A stretch of 64,000 nt of DNA from Trichoplax adhaerens (GCF_000150275.1 NW_002060947.1:7992482-8056481), one strand, 5' to 3'. Shown: positions 25,885 through 39,265, numbered from the stretch's first letter. The notes: generated by a model from the sequence alone, not told the origin. Program-made: numbers and translations.

Positions 25885-28800
25885 ATGGGGAGGTTGGGGA
25901 AAGCTCTTGCCTGCCAAGAAAATGAAGAAACACCGACTAAATCTAGTCCTTCTTCATCTCAGTCGCCAAAATGGAACAAACCCAACGATATTATTCGACT
26001 ACGATTGCAGAAGAGGAGGAAATCACGCAAGACTCCTTCAGCTAGCCATCAACGCCAAGTGTTGCAAGTCGTGGATACCAATGTCCAGGAGGATAGTCAT
26101 GGCGACCCTGGTAGCCATTCTTTTCCAGGAGATCAGCTTGAAAGTCATGAAATGAAAGTCAAGCAATCGGATCAACAGCCGTCGCTATTTGATGCTATCG
26201 ACCATTTTCAACAGGTTAGTTCTTGTAATATCACTTTTCTGATCGTGAGTACCACCAATGAACGATATTTGATCATTAGCCAATGGCTGTGCTCATGTTT
26301 ATAATATCTAATTAATCGTTCCAATGACATTAGGAGAAAAAATTCAACATGGCTGCGGATCATGCGATCGAAAATGCCATTCCAAGTCGTCACTTTGTAA
26401 GTCAATCCTTAATAAAAGTTGTTACTAGTAGTGCCTAATGCTCAGTCTATCAAAGAAACAAGTCGATCCTCAATAAAAGTGATCACATAGACTTGCAATA
26501 CGGTAGTGCTTAATTTTCAGTTCATGACTTTCGCTATGGTAATACTGCACATAGAAGCCAATCTTCAATCATTGTGGTTACCAATAGTGCCTAGTTTTCA
26601 GTCCATGACTTTCACCATGATTTGCACTTTACACGTAAAGAAAGGAGTCGATCCGTAATGAAAGTTTCTGCCGATGCTGCCTAATTTCTGTCCATGACTT
26701 TACAATGATAGTAGTGGACACGAAAAGAATAGAATTGTACACAACGGAATACTATGCTTTAAAAAGTCGTTCCGCTTGGTCCATAATATAATGCTCCTAG
26801 AATTCATTAAAAATAATCGTTAGCAATTCTCTCCTTTAGAATGATATGCAAGAATTGTCAAAGCTCAATTTTGGTACATCGTTGCCGGTAGATTGGTCTT
26901 TAAAGCTTAGCTGCAGATTTATTTGTCAAACTCCCTTGCAATGGTGTAATAATATCACTAGCAATGATGAAATTATGGCTGTAACTAATTTTGTACGCTG
27001 CTGTAATCAGTCAGAGGTAAGCTACATCAATTCTTTCACTGATAGCATAATGAAATAACATATAGTATAGTTATAAGTTTGGATATGAAATCATGTGATT
27101 GCCATTTTTGAACACTAGCTGAATGGATGATGTTGTAAAAGCATTAGTGATCTTCAAATTGTTGGTTTAAAATTGTAACACAGATAATCATCAATAACAG
27201 TATCTAATAACTAAAATGAAATAATTATGCTTTAGTTAAACAATCAACCAGATAATCTGGGAACTTTGCTAAAGCAATATTTATTGACCTGGTGCCACCC
27301 TGTATTGCCTGGAATAGAATTATTTCCCAGAACAGGCAGAAAGCCTTCTAAACTCTCACAGTAAGGATCTCTGACTTTGAATTCGTTTTGCATCATCTAC
27401 TACCTTCTTTCTACTAATCAACTGATAAATCATACACAGGGCCGGTCCAATAGTTACGAATGAGCAAATGCTAAAAGCAATGATGTCTAACTGGTTAGGA
27501 TATATTACTTCAACTGTCTGTCTTTAGATAGTGTATCATATACATCGATATTGTATCGTTATTGAATTGAAGCTGCCTAAATGCTGCATGATATTGAAAT
27601 AATATCAACACGTCTATTTTACTTTCATAGGAAAGAGAGCTTTTATTCTATATATCACATGACAAGGTGTCAGAAATGTCCGTACTTCTATTTATGCACT
27701 CACCAATTTAGTATACTTTTTATTGCTGAGGGCATCAACGGCTCTCCCTCTATTACCGCCATCGTGAGTTCTACAACGTCAGGATTTCGTCAATTATTAT
27801 CTAATGAAGGTAGTCTTGTTTTCATAATCACACTATTTTACTTGGTAATAATACGCTATGATAGTTAGCTTATTAAGATTGACCGACTGTATTTGCTTTC
27901 AGGAATTCAGTTTCATGCAGTTGGTAGGAAAGGCAATGAGCAAGAAGCAACAGATGAATACAAAGACAATTTTGTAGTCAGCGATGATGAATTCGACGTC
28001 AACAGTGATTCAGATTCCCTTACTGGAAATGCTGAAGATGATGAAAGTCACTTAGACTGGTTAAAAAACAGAGGGATCGATAACACATTCATGAAAATTG
28101 CCTATTCACCGACGTATCCTTTCGTAGAGTTATTCGAATAATGATAAAACTTTAATAAGGTAGAAGGTATACAGTAATTGATTGGATAAGAACAGATTGA
28201 CATATATAGCTAATCATCCTTAACAACTTCATTTAGCCATAATGTAAATGATATTAACGATCGCCAAAAAGCTTCTGCTTTACGAATTGAAGGCAGCTCC
28301 CATGTTCATGCCTTTTATAACTTTCTTCTAAATTACAAGAACTTGGTTGCACCTATTGGTTGGCAAGCTGGAATTCCTCCCACAATTCTATCACCTGTCG
28401 CATTTTGCGGTGGCACTCTAAAACCTTTAACGGTAATTACTTTTGAAAGCTTTATTAATTTTGATAATTTATATGTTTTAAAAACAGTCAGTTATTGTAC
28501 ACTTACCTAACTGAACGCATTGTATTCATCAATTTCTAGTTTAAATGTAATAAAATGAAGCAGCCAAATATTCTTGGTAAAACAGAAGAAAAATCCTATT
28601 TAGAAATATCCGGGCCAGTTATTCCTTGCCAGTTTATTCGAATATGTAATCTTTTACGCTCTGCTCATGGAAATAATATGAAGGCCTCCATTAAATGCTT
28701 GGAATCTACTTCTGTTTTCAATACGAGTGGTCACTCAATGTTAGACGATAGTAATTCAAATCATCTACCCGATGAAGTGATGCCAGTAGCTAAATTGCAA

Positions 28801-28917
28801 AATTACAATTTATCTGAGGTAATGTTGAAACAATTAGCCAGTAAAAATAGCCTTGATGGAAAATCGATTAAAAGTGTACAATTGATAAACGGTAATTTTC
28901 ACTGGTCAACAGCGTGA
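25885..28917 (+). CDS. DONSON: DONSON replication-fork / CMG-assembly protein, complete, 9 exons
   Basis: DONSON is a nuclear protein needed to assemble the CMG replicative helicase and to stabilise forks (established for the animal family). Exons: 25885-26214, 26334-26396, 26840-27016, 27236-27360, 27440-27493, 27631-27809, 27903-28113, 28237-28432 and 28540-28917. All phases agree and give 570 aa, against 566 in human. Recognisable blocks are the basic N-terminal motif KPNDIIRLRLQKRRKSR, SLPVDWSLK, WCHPVLPGIELFPR, KCPYFYLCTHQFSILF, VSSTTSGFRQLLSNEGIQF, an acidic linker with WLKNRGI, AGIPPTILSPVAFCGGT, LEISGPVIP and the C-terminal NGNFHWSTA. The start ATG sits in good context (ATCAAAATGG); the frame is open upstream for only 12 codons without another ATG. 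The exon 7 donor (28114, gtatcc) is weak but is the site that keeps phase. Head-to-head with the USP16/45-like gene across the satellites. Confidence 0.96.
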
Positions 28918-29529
28918 TGTATATATTTATATATATATGTAATTTATAACTGAGGATATATAATTTTTATTATACATACTAAACTATTGCGTAGAAAATC
29001 AAATAAATTGAAAAATTTGTAGATTCTAATTAATCAGGAATTTTATCGAAATACTGTAACGAGGCAATTTGTTGTAACATAAAATAATGTAAACGATTAG
29101 TGGTTTCTGGCTTAATTGCTATCGTGGCCATCAAATTTCGACTAAATATGAATAATTACACTGCAATTTACTAGACATTGATTACTCGCATTTCTTGTTA
29201 TGATCGATACTACTGGTTATATAATTGAAGCAGTATTCATGTCAATAATGAAAGTAATGTTTCATATTTTAAATTGTAAATTTTTTCTCTTGGACAATTA
29301 ATTAAAAAGTCGACGTATTAATTCGCATCACTTTTTCAAGAAAATTTCCAATGTGTATGTTCAACAAGCAAAATTTTGACTCCATACGGAAGCAGAAAAT
29401 ATCAAATCGCCAATCTTAAAACATCAATGTTTTACAAAAACTGATAAATTTCCACTTCAAATGAACGGATTTACTTACACAAAGCAACACATTGAAAGAA
29501 AATTTGCAGCTCGATTCTCTTACTATGTA

Positions 29530-29680
29530 TGTTACACTTCCTGAGTTTGAGATAAACATTCATTCAAGACTCGAAAATAGTGTTGATCTTGATCGACTTC
29601 AACTATTTATGATGATTTAAAGTGGTCATTTATTGCTCGGCAATTAAAGTGAAACCCCAAGCGTTTTGTTATGATATAAT
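29530..29680. repeat. Direct repeat, copy 1 of 2 (about 150 bp)
   Basis: Begins 'tgttacacttcctgagtttg' and ends 'ttttgttatgatataat'. It matches 30648-30797 at well over 90 percent by eye, with one indel and a few substitutions. Confidence 0.93.
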
Positions 29681-30597
29681 TTTCCTAAATAATATATTTA
29701 ACTAAGCATAAAATATAATATAACAAAGCACGTATAGCAATTTTAAACGAAAGTATTCCACCATATTCTAAAGTCGATATTTTTCCAGTCAAATTATGAT
29801 TTTAATCGACCGTTATTTTATTTTTTTCGTAAGTTAGTAGAAGCGCAATGATATTTTCAGTAGGTTGATTTATACCGTAAAACATATTGATGATGTCTTT
29901 AAGGAAACGTCTTCTGTTTAATAACTCAATGTCCGATTGTAGGCAACTTTGTTGCCGCGAATAGATTAATAAACAAACTGTATTTAAGAACTATAGAGAT
30001 GAGCTTGGAGTACCACTAGACTTTATTTCTTTTGCTGTTCTAGTCAATCATTGCTCCACTATTCTTTACTCTGTAATTAAAGCCTGCTTTCAATTTCTAT
30101 CTGCCTGAGACATTTATTTTGTGAGAACGAAACTAGATTAGACAGAATTGTTATGAGGCTCTTTCATTTCACGGCTAAATCTAGTTAATCTACTCGCAAA
30201 GTAGAACGCATTTCCATATATAAGATGATACTCAAAAATCAATTGTCGACTCCTGGCCACAATCATCATTAGGTTATAGCTTCGTATAACAGTATAGGAA
30301 ATTTCTATCCTACCTAAAGTTAGCATGAAGAGCCTGCTGTGATGCATTGCAAATAAACGACTATCGATCCAACATGTGCTTGTTCCAATCTGAATTTTAT
30401 TGTACAAGTCCAGGAATTCTATCCGATGGCTTTGTGATATCATGTATCCATAATATTATATCAATGTCCTAACTATTATAACCAGTTTTCTCTCTCCAGC
30501 ATACAGTCACTAGTACTTTTAAGTAAGCTCTGAATAATACAATTTATAATATTAGCTCTATTCCGTATTTACTCTATTACGGTCAAAGCCCAAATTT

Positions 30598-30648
30598 GGT
30601 CAATTATAGGATAGAGTAAAGGGCTAATTAATCCTAGATCGGATCAAT
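30598..30648. repeat. Direct repeat, copy 1 of 2 (about 50 bp)
   Basis: A segment with 'gtcaattataggatagagta' and 'cctagatcggatcaat' recurs at 30841-30891 with a few substitutions. It abuts the second copy of the 150-bp repeat. Confidence 0.85.
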
Positions 30649-30797
30649 GTTACACTTCCTGAGTTTGAGCTAAACATTCATTCAAGACTCGAAATAGTGT
30701 TGATCTTGATCGACTTCAACTATTTATGATGATTTAAAGTAGTCATTTATTGCTCGGCAATCAATGTGAAACCCCAAGCATTTTGTTATGATATAAT
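30648..30797. repeat. Direct repeat, copy 2 of 2 (about 150 bp)
   Basis: Second copy of the 29530-29680 element, about 1.1 kb downstream and in the same orientation. High identity suggests a recent duplication or a dispersed element; no terminal inverted repeats are evident. Confidence 0.93.
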
Positions 30798-30840
30798 CTC
30801 CCTAAATAAAGTCTTTAGGTAGATAACTTTGTGATATCAT

Positions 30841-30891
30841 GTCAATTATAGGATAGACTAAAGGTCTAATCAATCCTAGATTGGATCAATT
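30841..30891. repeat. Direct repeat, copy 2 of 2 (about 50 bp)
   Basis: Second copy of 30598-30648, so the 150-bp repeat copy 2 is bracketed by this shorter repeat. Confidence 0.85.
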
Positions 30892-31586
30892 AATTCTAGG
30901 ATTGATATATTCTGAAGAGGCCAAAGAAATATTTAAATTTCTTCTACTATGCCTCATTTAGATGGCGATTCAATTTTACGGCACTAGTTTGCATTATCAA
31001 ATCGGATTAATTTTGGGATTTAATTTGCTAAAATTTAACATAGATATTTACTAGATTTGTGGTATCAAGTATTAGTATATTATAATCTTAATCTTAAAGA
31101 TGGATTTCTATGCTGTCATGGCCTAACAGAGTAAAATTCAGTGTGATCACTTTGAAGTAGAACACTTTTGGCCTTTGGCAAGATCAAGTGCTGTAAGACC
31201 ATGCTCCATGATAGTATAGTAGTCACTATTTTTGATAACTAGAACATGGAGATTTGTAGCAATCTGCCATTGAACTTAATTTGAGAACTTGTCGCGAATA
31301 ATCATTAAAATATTGGTCAACCTCAAGATCCACCACAGAACCTATTAATATATTCGATTCTAGTATTTTTATACTGCAAAATCTGCAATAAAAATATATC
31401 CAACGTGATCTACTTTTATCGATCTGCTATACATGAGTACTAAATACGAATAAAGATAAGTCAAGTGGATATCAATGTGAATTAATAATAAACTGCATGA
31501 AATTTCGCGCAATAAAACCAAAGCTTGATTGAATTCAAGAAAGGGGATCAAGTCCAATGAGAAAATTCCTCCTAAAACAGGTTACC

Positions 31587-31625
31587 GGCCATCGAGGTAA
31601 GCAAACCCATCCTACCTCGATGACC
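31587..31625. other. Inverted repeat / hairpin, 13-bp stem
   Basis: The left arm GGCCATCGAGGTA and right arm TACCTCGATGACC pair over 13 bp with one mismatch around a 13-nt loop. It is isolated and not next to a coding end. Its function is unknown and it may be chance. Confidence 0.5.
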
Positions 31626-32185
31626 ATACAGCCAAACCTTGTAGAAGACTATTGCAGAGTTTTACGAATGGCAGCACTATGCCCAGCCAATACTCACTAG
31701 TTACTACTGAAAAATCGCGATCTGATAGCCATAATTTAACGGTTAGTGTTTACTTAGCAGGAGGCGAATTGGTGAGCCTAAGGGCAAACTTAATTGGCTC
31801 TCAAAAGTCAAAACAAGAGTCGGGCGGACGATAACCAGACATGGCTAGCGCCGACTAAAGCTTATAGTAGGATGTCAATAAAAGCTAGTTCCCGTATAGG
31901 AATTTTTGTGTTGGAGATTTGTTGACAAATAACTCAAACCCGAATAGGATAAAAAGGTCTTGGAGAGAGAGCTAAAGTAGCCTCTCCGCTTTGCTAAGTC
32001 AAGAGTACAAGACAACTGTCTACCATAGATTATAGTTTCTGTTATTGCTAATATCGAATAACCTTTTAACACTGTAATAAAGTTATTTTTTATTCTACGA
32101 TGTTGGCTATGGAAATTGCCGTGAGCGGTAGTTCAGATTAGTTCAGAAGTAACAATGATTATCATGATCAATTAAGAAAATATTA

Positions 32186-32262
32186 GCGTTGATCACGGAA
32201 GCAAATCTACTCTTACCTTGGATATTGCTATCGATTAGCACGATTAAAAAGAGGAAATAAAC
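32186..32262. repeat. P450-array 5' flank block, copy upstream of CYP-B
   Basis: A segment starting 'gcgttgatc' and containing 'ctatcgattagca' closely matches 38204-38275 upstream of CYP-C and more weakly 43931-44000 upstream of CYP-D. It lies roughly 0.8 kb before the start codon. Confidence 0.75.
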
Positions 32263-33074
32263 TTTTGAAAAGATAGAGCAAGGAAAGGTGCGGTCAAATC
32301 CTCCAGAACTACTTGTCTACAGGTAAGATAGCTTACTCTTCACACGGCGTAGGCTTGTGCTAGAGGAGGAAAGAAATGGTCATTCGCTTCTTGTTTTTAC
32401 CTACAAGCAAAGTTTAGGCATAGACACTTAGCCAGTCCAACTACGAGTTGATCAGTTAACTGCAAGACCGACTCAAGGATTTGCCAACTCGCTGTTAACT
32501 GCGATCTTGCATTTCAAAGTTAGCATCCTTACGGTACGTCAGGAGTACTTACTGTATAGCTTTCTTTTTCAAGTTACTATCAGGACATGTTGATTTTGTT
32601 AGTTCAATTTTAATAAACACAAGCTGGATAATGTGTGGTCAAAAATCATTGGATTAGTGTTGTTTATTGAAGATGGAATGCTAGGTAACCAAAATTGATT
32701 GGATAATCTCCAGATACATTCGACAATTTGGGTCAGCTTTTGCACATTATTTTGTGATTTTAAAGTTGTTTTATTCTCCAATACTTTATCACGATGAGAT
32801 GGAATTGATACGATAGTGATCATAGCAGCTATCTAGGGCATTCTATTACAATCTATTCCCTGTGTAGATTCAAATTGGTTTTCATGTTGCTGTGCATAGA
32901 TATCATTCGTCTTGTTATTCGCTGCTGTGTTGTGCATTGTCTACGGTAGTGGCACAGCCATTTTGACTCCTACTTTGATATTCAACATCATCTTATTTCT
33001 TATTACAGGACTATTGACAGAGATTGCCATAGTAAACAAGCAAATTAGGATCGAGGAGAAATACAATTCAAGTC

Positions 33075-36000
33075 ATGTTATCTCGCTTGCCAAGAAAAGT
33101 ACTTTATCCTCTTGCAGCAAATAGCATACAAGGTAGGATAGCGATGCAATCGACGCCGCCTACTGCTGCCCAAAAGCTGGATGATGAAGAGAAAATAGCA
33201 AATGCTAAACCTTACACTCAAGTACCTGGACCTAAAGGTTATCCTATTATTGGTACCTTGTGGACTTTATTAAAAAATAATGGCTTCTATCAAAAAAGAC
33301 CCCACTTGCTATTTGCGGAGTACAAGAAAACATACGGACCCATTTTTAAAGACAAGATTGGTAATATGGAGTTAGTATTTATATCAACACCGGAAGATGT
33401 TGCTACTATGTTTAGCGCTGAAGGAAAATATCCAAGTAAAGGACCAGTAAATCCATGGGTCATTTATCGTGAACAACGAAAAAAGCCCAAAGGTGTTTTA
33501 ATCGGGTAATAGATCATTTAAGATATGATTGCTTTATGGTGCTGCTCATATTGAATGAAAGTTTTCCCTTCCTATACACGTATGCTCGTTATTGATCACT
33601 CTGTAGTTACCTTTTATTCTATTCAGCATAAATATTCGTATACTGTAATAGCATGGCTAAGCTAGATAGAAAATTGAAATTGATTCATCATGTAAATCAC
33701 ACTCTAAAAACGAGCAAAAAATGCCCAGATTAAGTCTAACACAATTGCTTGGAACTATGAATCAAACTATTCTCACATAGTTTAGTGCTGGAATCCATTA
33801 CAATTAAATAAAATAACTCAATTATCCAGATGCTAGAACGCGATCTGATGTTGTCTTTTCTTAACAGAGAAGGGGAAGACTGGCGGAGATCAAGAAGTGT
33901 AATGGATAAAAAGCTACTTAAATTGAAGGATGTCAGTGCATATAGCGAAAGGATAAATCAAGTCATCACCGATCTAATAGCACATATAAGACAGAAACGG
34001 ATAACAGATAATCGAAATGGAGAATTAGCTAATCTTAAGGATGCATTGTGCAAGTGGGCCTTTGAAAGTAAGAAACCCTAACAGTTGATCAATATACGTA
34101 TATGCGATATATAGCTGTAATGTAAGAATTGAATACATAGTACCAATGAAATGCTTGTCATTTTAATCCTATTTCCTCTCGTAAACTCTTTACGATCCTA
34201 ACTTGATTTCAATAATGTTAAAATATCGAAAGCTGTTATAACTGCAAATACAACCGGGTGTCTATAATTTAAAGTGTCCAATTCACTTTTTATTTGCTAC
34301 TGTATCCTCTGAAATAAGAATCCAATTTTGCTATCGCTTTAGGCAAGCATTTTCTATAGCGATATTAAAATCTGCATCCATCGGAAGAAATTTCATAGTC
34401 AATCGATTTTATAATCATTATTAGAACGATACATTACTAGCGTAGCAAAGAGAGAGAGCTTAAAGCAAACTACCGTATACATATATAGAAAAACTCTTTA
34501 TTAACAAAAATACTGACCTTATATTTCCATTGGATTATTAGCCAATAATACCATTTTATTTAATAAACGGCTTGGAGCATTCAATGATCCTCCTACTCCA
34601 ATCGCCAAGAGATTTTATGAGACTGTCTGTCAGATGCTAGAGGTTACTGGTCAATTTATGCTATTGCCACCATATTACAAATATATTAAAACCAAAGGAT
34701 GGAAAGCATATTGCAGCTATTGGGATACATTATTTGAGATTGGTGGCAAACTCATTGAAGAAGAGCGAAATCGATTATCATCTACTGAGATTAATCTTTT
34801 GAATAACCGACAGAATAAACAACGTACTGAAGATTTAGAATTTTTACCATATGTTTTATCGCGTGGGGAATTAAATGATGAAGAAATTGCTAGTAATATG
34901 ATCGAGCTGATGATGGCAGGCGTGGATACAGTAAGTTATCTTACTATAAATATTTCATTTTTAAATTAGATCTAGAAAATACATTATTTGCTCCAAGAGA
35001 CGTACTGTAAATTTATAGAGGTTATTGTGATACATTAATATGGTAAAATGAAAGTCAGAGCCTACATGACTTTATCAACATTTACTATCATATTCATCCC
35101 GTAAGTGGTATGATTGTAATTATTCGTTGATAATTGTGTTCATATTTATTATGTGGACTAGACTGTAGGGTATGATGCAATCTCAAACCTACATTTGCAA
35201 AAATTACCTTAATCTAGTATACCCATTAATCAGCATAAATTTTATATCCAATCATAAAATGTATAGGAATATTCAGATTTATTTAAAATTTTCTACAAAT
35301 TGTTATAAGCTACAATTTTATTTCAGACCGCTACCACAATATTGTGGACGCTCTTTATCTTGGGCAAGAATCCTGATATTCAAGATAAGCTATATCATGA
35401 AGTCAGCAGTGTATTAAAAGATGGAGAATTACCTGATAGTCAAACTTTACAGAAAATGCCTTACTTAAGAGGAGTTATCAAAGAAAGCCAACGGTATCTG
35501 ATGATACTTTAATTTACAAAGCTGGATAGATGAACAACCATTACCTTATATTTTTAATTAGATTATATCCTGTAGTACATGCAACAGCGCGTATCCTTGA
35601 CCAAGATGTTGTATTAAGTGGATATCATATTCCTGCAAAGGTATAATTGTAAATTTATGAAATGTAGGAGTTTAATTAAAGCCTGATATTTCTGAACATT
35701 TATCTTGAGTTGATACCATTAACATCGGTGTATACGCGCTTACAGACAAGAGTTTTAGCATTGATGCATCTCATATCAAGAGATGAATCAATTTTTGAAG
35801 AAGCCACAAAGATTAAACCGGAACGATGGATACGATCATCAGCATCGTCACAGCACCAGCGCCTTCCATTTAGTATTATTTCATTTGGACTTGGACCAAG
35901 AATGTGTATTGGAAGACGCATAGCAGAACTGCAAATGGAATTAACTATTGCTAGAGTATGTTTTCTTTTAATTTTAAATTGATGATAATAAAATTTTAGT

Positions 36001-36172
36001 AATCATTATACAATCTATTTTATAACGGTATCTGATATTATTTATGTTTGCATGTTAGCTGATTTCGGAATTTCATGTTGACTGCCGTAATGAAAATGAA
36101 ATCGGAGCAACATTTAGCTTAGTTGCATCTCCTGATCAAGATCTTCAAATTGCTTTTCAACCAAGAAATTGA
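33075..36172 (+). CDS. Mitochondrial-clan cytochrome P450 (CYP-B), array copy 1
   Basis: Seven exons: 33075-33505, 33868-34067, 34542-34930, 35327-35493, 35562-35640, 35746-35955 and 36059-36172; 529 aa. The N-terminus MLSRLPRKVLYPLAANS is basic and hydroxylated with no acid, as in a mitochondrial presequence, and is followed by the hinge VPGPKGYPIIG. Motifs: WRRSRSVMDKKLL (helix C), MAGVDTTATTILW (helix I, about 334-346), KESQR (helix K, Glu 393 to Arg 396), PERW and the heme loop with Cys about 476. The loop reads SFGLGPRMCIGRR where the other copies read PFGFGPRMC; the core FxxGxRxCxG is kept, so the protein should still bind heme. The ATG aligns with those of the other copies. It is an inner-membrane, ferredoxin-dependent monooxygenase by family; the substrate is not deducible. 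Confidence 0.95.
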
Positions 36173-39100
36173 AACGGCGATTGGGAATCGAACTATGCTT
36201 GTGATTTTTATAATGGACTCTAGAAATTTCCGGTCTTGATAATACAGATAGATGTAAAGTCTTACCAGAAATTTATTGGAAATACGTTATATTAGGCTCG
36301 GAGTACTAGACTAGGAATAAATATTCATTAAAAACAGCCACACAAAGAATCTATTATATATTCATATTTCCTCGTTCGTATACATACTCACATTTATATT
36401 TCTTAACCTGTAAGATCAATCTTTGTGTTGCAATTATCTAACATTTAGCACTATGATACGGTGGAAAAGGCACTCTTTCCAAGTATAACGTTCTCTTTCG
36501 AAGCACGTAATTACTTCTACCTATTTTACCTTTGTACTAAAATACTAGAATAATATGCACTGTACATTATATAAAGTGCATTAGCTAACAGGAGAAGCGA
36601 TTTCGATATGTAAGCAGTCGCTTAAAATTTCATTGTCGGATCTTAATCATAGTCATTCTGATATTGCGATCTTGTCTGATAATTTTTTAACAAATTTAAA
36701 ATAAATATGGGCTTGTTTAAGAATATATCTCATAACTTTATCGTATCATAGCTCGTCATATTGTATCAATGTCCTAACTGCCACAAGCAGCTCTCTAACT
36801 GGGAAATCTTTACTGCTTTATGCTCTAAATAGTACAACTTATTATGTTGTCTTAACTCCATATTCACTATCAATATAACCTAAGCAGCATTTGTACAATA
36901 GTTATCTACCATGTCTATATTCTGATGAGCTGACGGGAATATTCAAATGTTGTCTATTAAGCTTTATTAGTAAGATGGTTATTTGATCATATAAGACTAA
37001 TTTCAAATTAGCCTTTCCTAATCGATTCATGTTTCTAATTTTATTCTCTAAAAGATTAGTATAGGTATTTACTCGGTTTATGTTGATATATTGTGATCAT
37101 CTAATAACAGATTGAGTAATGTTATTAAATTTATGTCTCTAATTCAGACTGTCAACCAGTAAGGCATTCTGTATAATTATTAACCGGTCAATCCGAAGGA
37201 AATGATATCAACTATTTGTATTAGCATTTGTATGTTAAAATGCTTTACTGTACTACTATACAAATTGTTTTCGACATCATTAGTATGAGGTTAGATCATA
37301 TCTTGATATTAGAAGATAGAAAGGTGATATCAAAGACTGTAATTCTATGTGATGATAGCAACTCAAAGTGTAAAATTTGTTAAGGAATTAAGTTATAAAA
37401 GTATGCTTCGTACATAGATACATTATAATTATAAATATGTGCTAACTTTTGTGACCATTTACGGAATATTAATATACAATTATTGTGTTTATTAACAGAT
37501 TTCTAGAGCTCTTACTGAGATGGTTTTGTTATTGCAAATGTTAACTAATTAATTCATCAAATGATTGAGAAAAACCCTCTATATAAGGGATTATTTATAA
37601 ATAAAAGCGCTTAAAATAGCCAACCGATTGGATGAGTGATACCGCATCGAGCTAAAATAGCAAATTGTTAGTAAAGCAGATTATATTATATTCTCTATTG
37701 GTCTTTACTTGAACGATATAATCAAGTATCTCCTGTCTAAGTTGATCCTTGTGAAGTAAAATCTGACCCGTCTAACTTAAAGGACTCTAATCCAGGTATA
37801 ATCCAAATGCGATATTTTAGGTTCATAGAAGATCGGTTTTGATGCTCAGTCAGGGCTTACGAGGGTAAAATTTAGTATGATGACTACAACATCTCTCTGC
37901 AACACTCTAGGATTTTAGTAAGATCAAGTTATACCTTTACTCCAACGTGGCTCAGTAGACGTTAATTCAGTATAGCCAAGATGACATATCCCTGGTAAAT
38001 TATCGAGATTTGCTAGAAGTGCCATTCAAATAGCTTGAATCTACTATAAACTATCTCATACCTTTCAGAGGAAATAGCGACTTACTACTCTACTATATAG
38101 TATCGTTATTTCCCGTATAGATTTGTCTAAAGTATATAAACATAAATTGAGAGTATTAATATACTTTATTAGATGTTTATTTTTCCGATCACCACCAAAA
38201 TTGGCGTTGATCTTTGCAGTAAATCGTCTCTTACCGCGAATATTACTATCGATTAGCATCATTAAGAAGGGGAAGAAGAAAGAGTGAGAAAAATTCTGGT
38301 CAAGAATTCGAGACAACTTGCTTTAGAAGTAAGATAACAGCTAACTCTCATATGATCTACCCTTGATCTGGAAGGAAAAAGACTCCATAAACTCTATTTT
38401 TGAAAGGAATAAATTATTTACTACGAAAATAGGCTATTCTGTTTTTCTTTCTGATCACTTATTTTAATTTTAGGTAATACGGTGGAATAATTGTGTTATT
38501 ACCCATCCAAATTGATCGGATAATTTAAGGTAAATGGTAAATGGTGTTTTACTAAATTTATACTTTTTGTACGCTATACATACGGGTATATATTATTAGA
38601 TGAAAAGACATTCCATTTCTACGAGAACATGCTATCTTGTATTTCTTTCTGATTGTTTATTTTAATTTTATGTGATACTGTGCTATACGAGTTCTCATAG
38701 TTGTGTCATAACCCTATACCATCCTAATTGATTCGATATTTCAAGATAAAATAGTGTTTTAATGGATGGTACTTTTGTCGTCGATTATACATACACGAAT
38801 ATATTACCAAATGAAAAGCCGTTCCATTTCTACAAGAACAGGCTATCCTATATTCTTTCCGACTATTTATTTCGATTTTTAATGAATTAGTTAGATACTT
38901 TAAGGTAAAATACGAGTAGTTGTTGAATTGAATATTTTATTTACAGTTAGAATGTTAGATAAAATGCTGCTTCCTTTCGCAACACAATGTTGCTATCGGA
39001 AATTATTCATACAGTACTTATTGTAGAAGACATCTAGGCTAACATGTTCTATAAATGAAGTGATTGGACTTTGTTAAATTACCTACATGCTGCTTGTTTT

Positions 39101-39265
39101 GCTGTATTCACTGTGAGTTATCTGTTCGAGCAAGCATCTTCACGAACAGTGGCATATTAAACCATATCCTATTTCTCGTATCGCTATTGTTAGAGATCGC
39201 CCTTAGTAAACTAACTGCTTTAATATCCATGTTAGCATCAAGGATAAATACGGTACCATTGGGCT
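36173..39265. other. Intergenic, between CYP-B and CYP-C
   Basis: No exon was recognised in 3.1 kb. The first few hundred bases resemble the 3' flanks of CYP-C and of the relic at 54.5 kb. The block at 38204-38275 and the last about 70 bp before the CYP-C ATG resemble the corresponding sequence before CYP-B, so the duplicated unit includes 5' and 3' flanks. Confidence 0.6.
38204..38275. repeat. P450-array 5' flank block, copy upstream of CYP-C
   Basis: Matches 32186-32262 over about 70 bp, sharing 'gcgttgatc', 'ctcttacc' and 'ctatcgattagca'. It lies about 1.0 kb before the CYP-C start. Confidence 0.75.

Larger units (their letters stand above)
28918..33074. other. Intergenic region between DONSON and the P450 array
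   Basis: About 4.2 kb without a recognisable exon. It holds two pairs of direct repeats (29530-29680 with 30648-30797; 30598-30648 with 30841-30891), a hairpin at 31587-31625, and a block at 32186-32262 that recurs upstream of CYP-C. A 71-codon ORF at 32912-33124 overlaps the CYP-B start in another frame and is not taken as coding. Confidence 0.5.

Noticed and set aside
32912-33124. 70-codon hydrophobic ORF as a leader exon of CYP-B
   Set aside because: It runs into the CYP-B presequence in a different frame; a partly similar ORF before CYP-C (39064-39315) is explained by shared flanking DNA.
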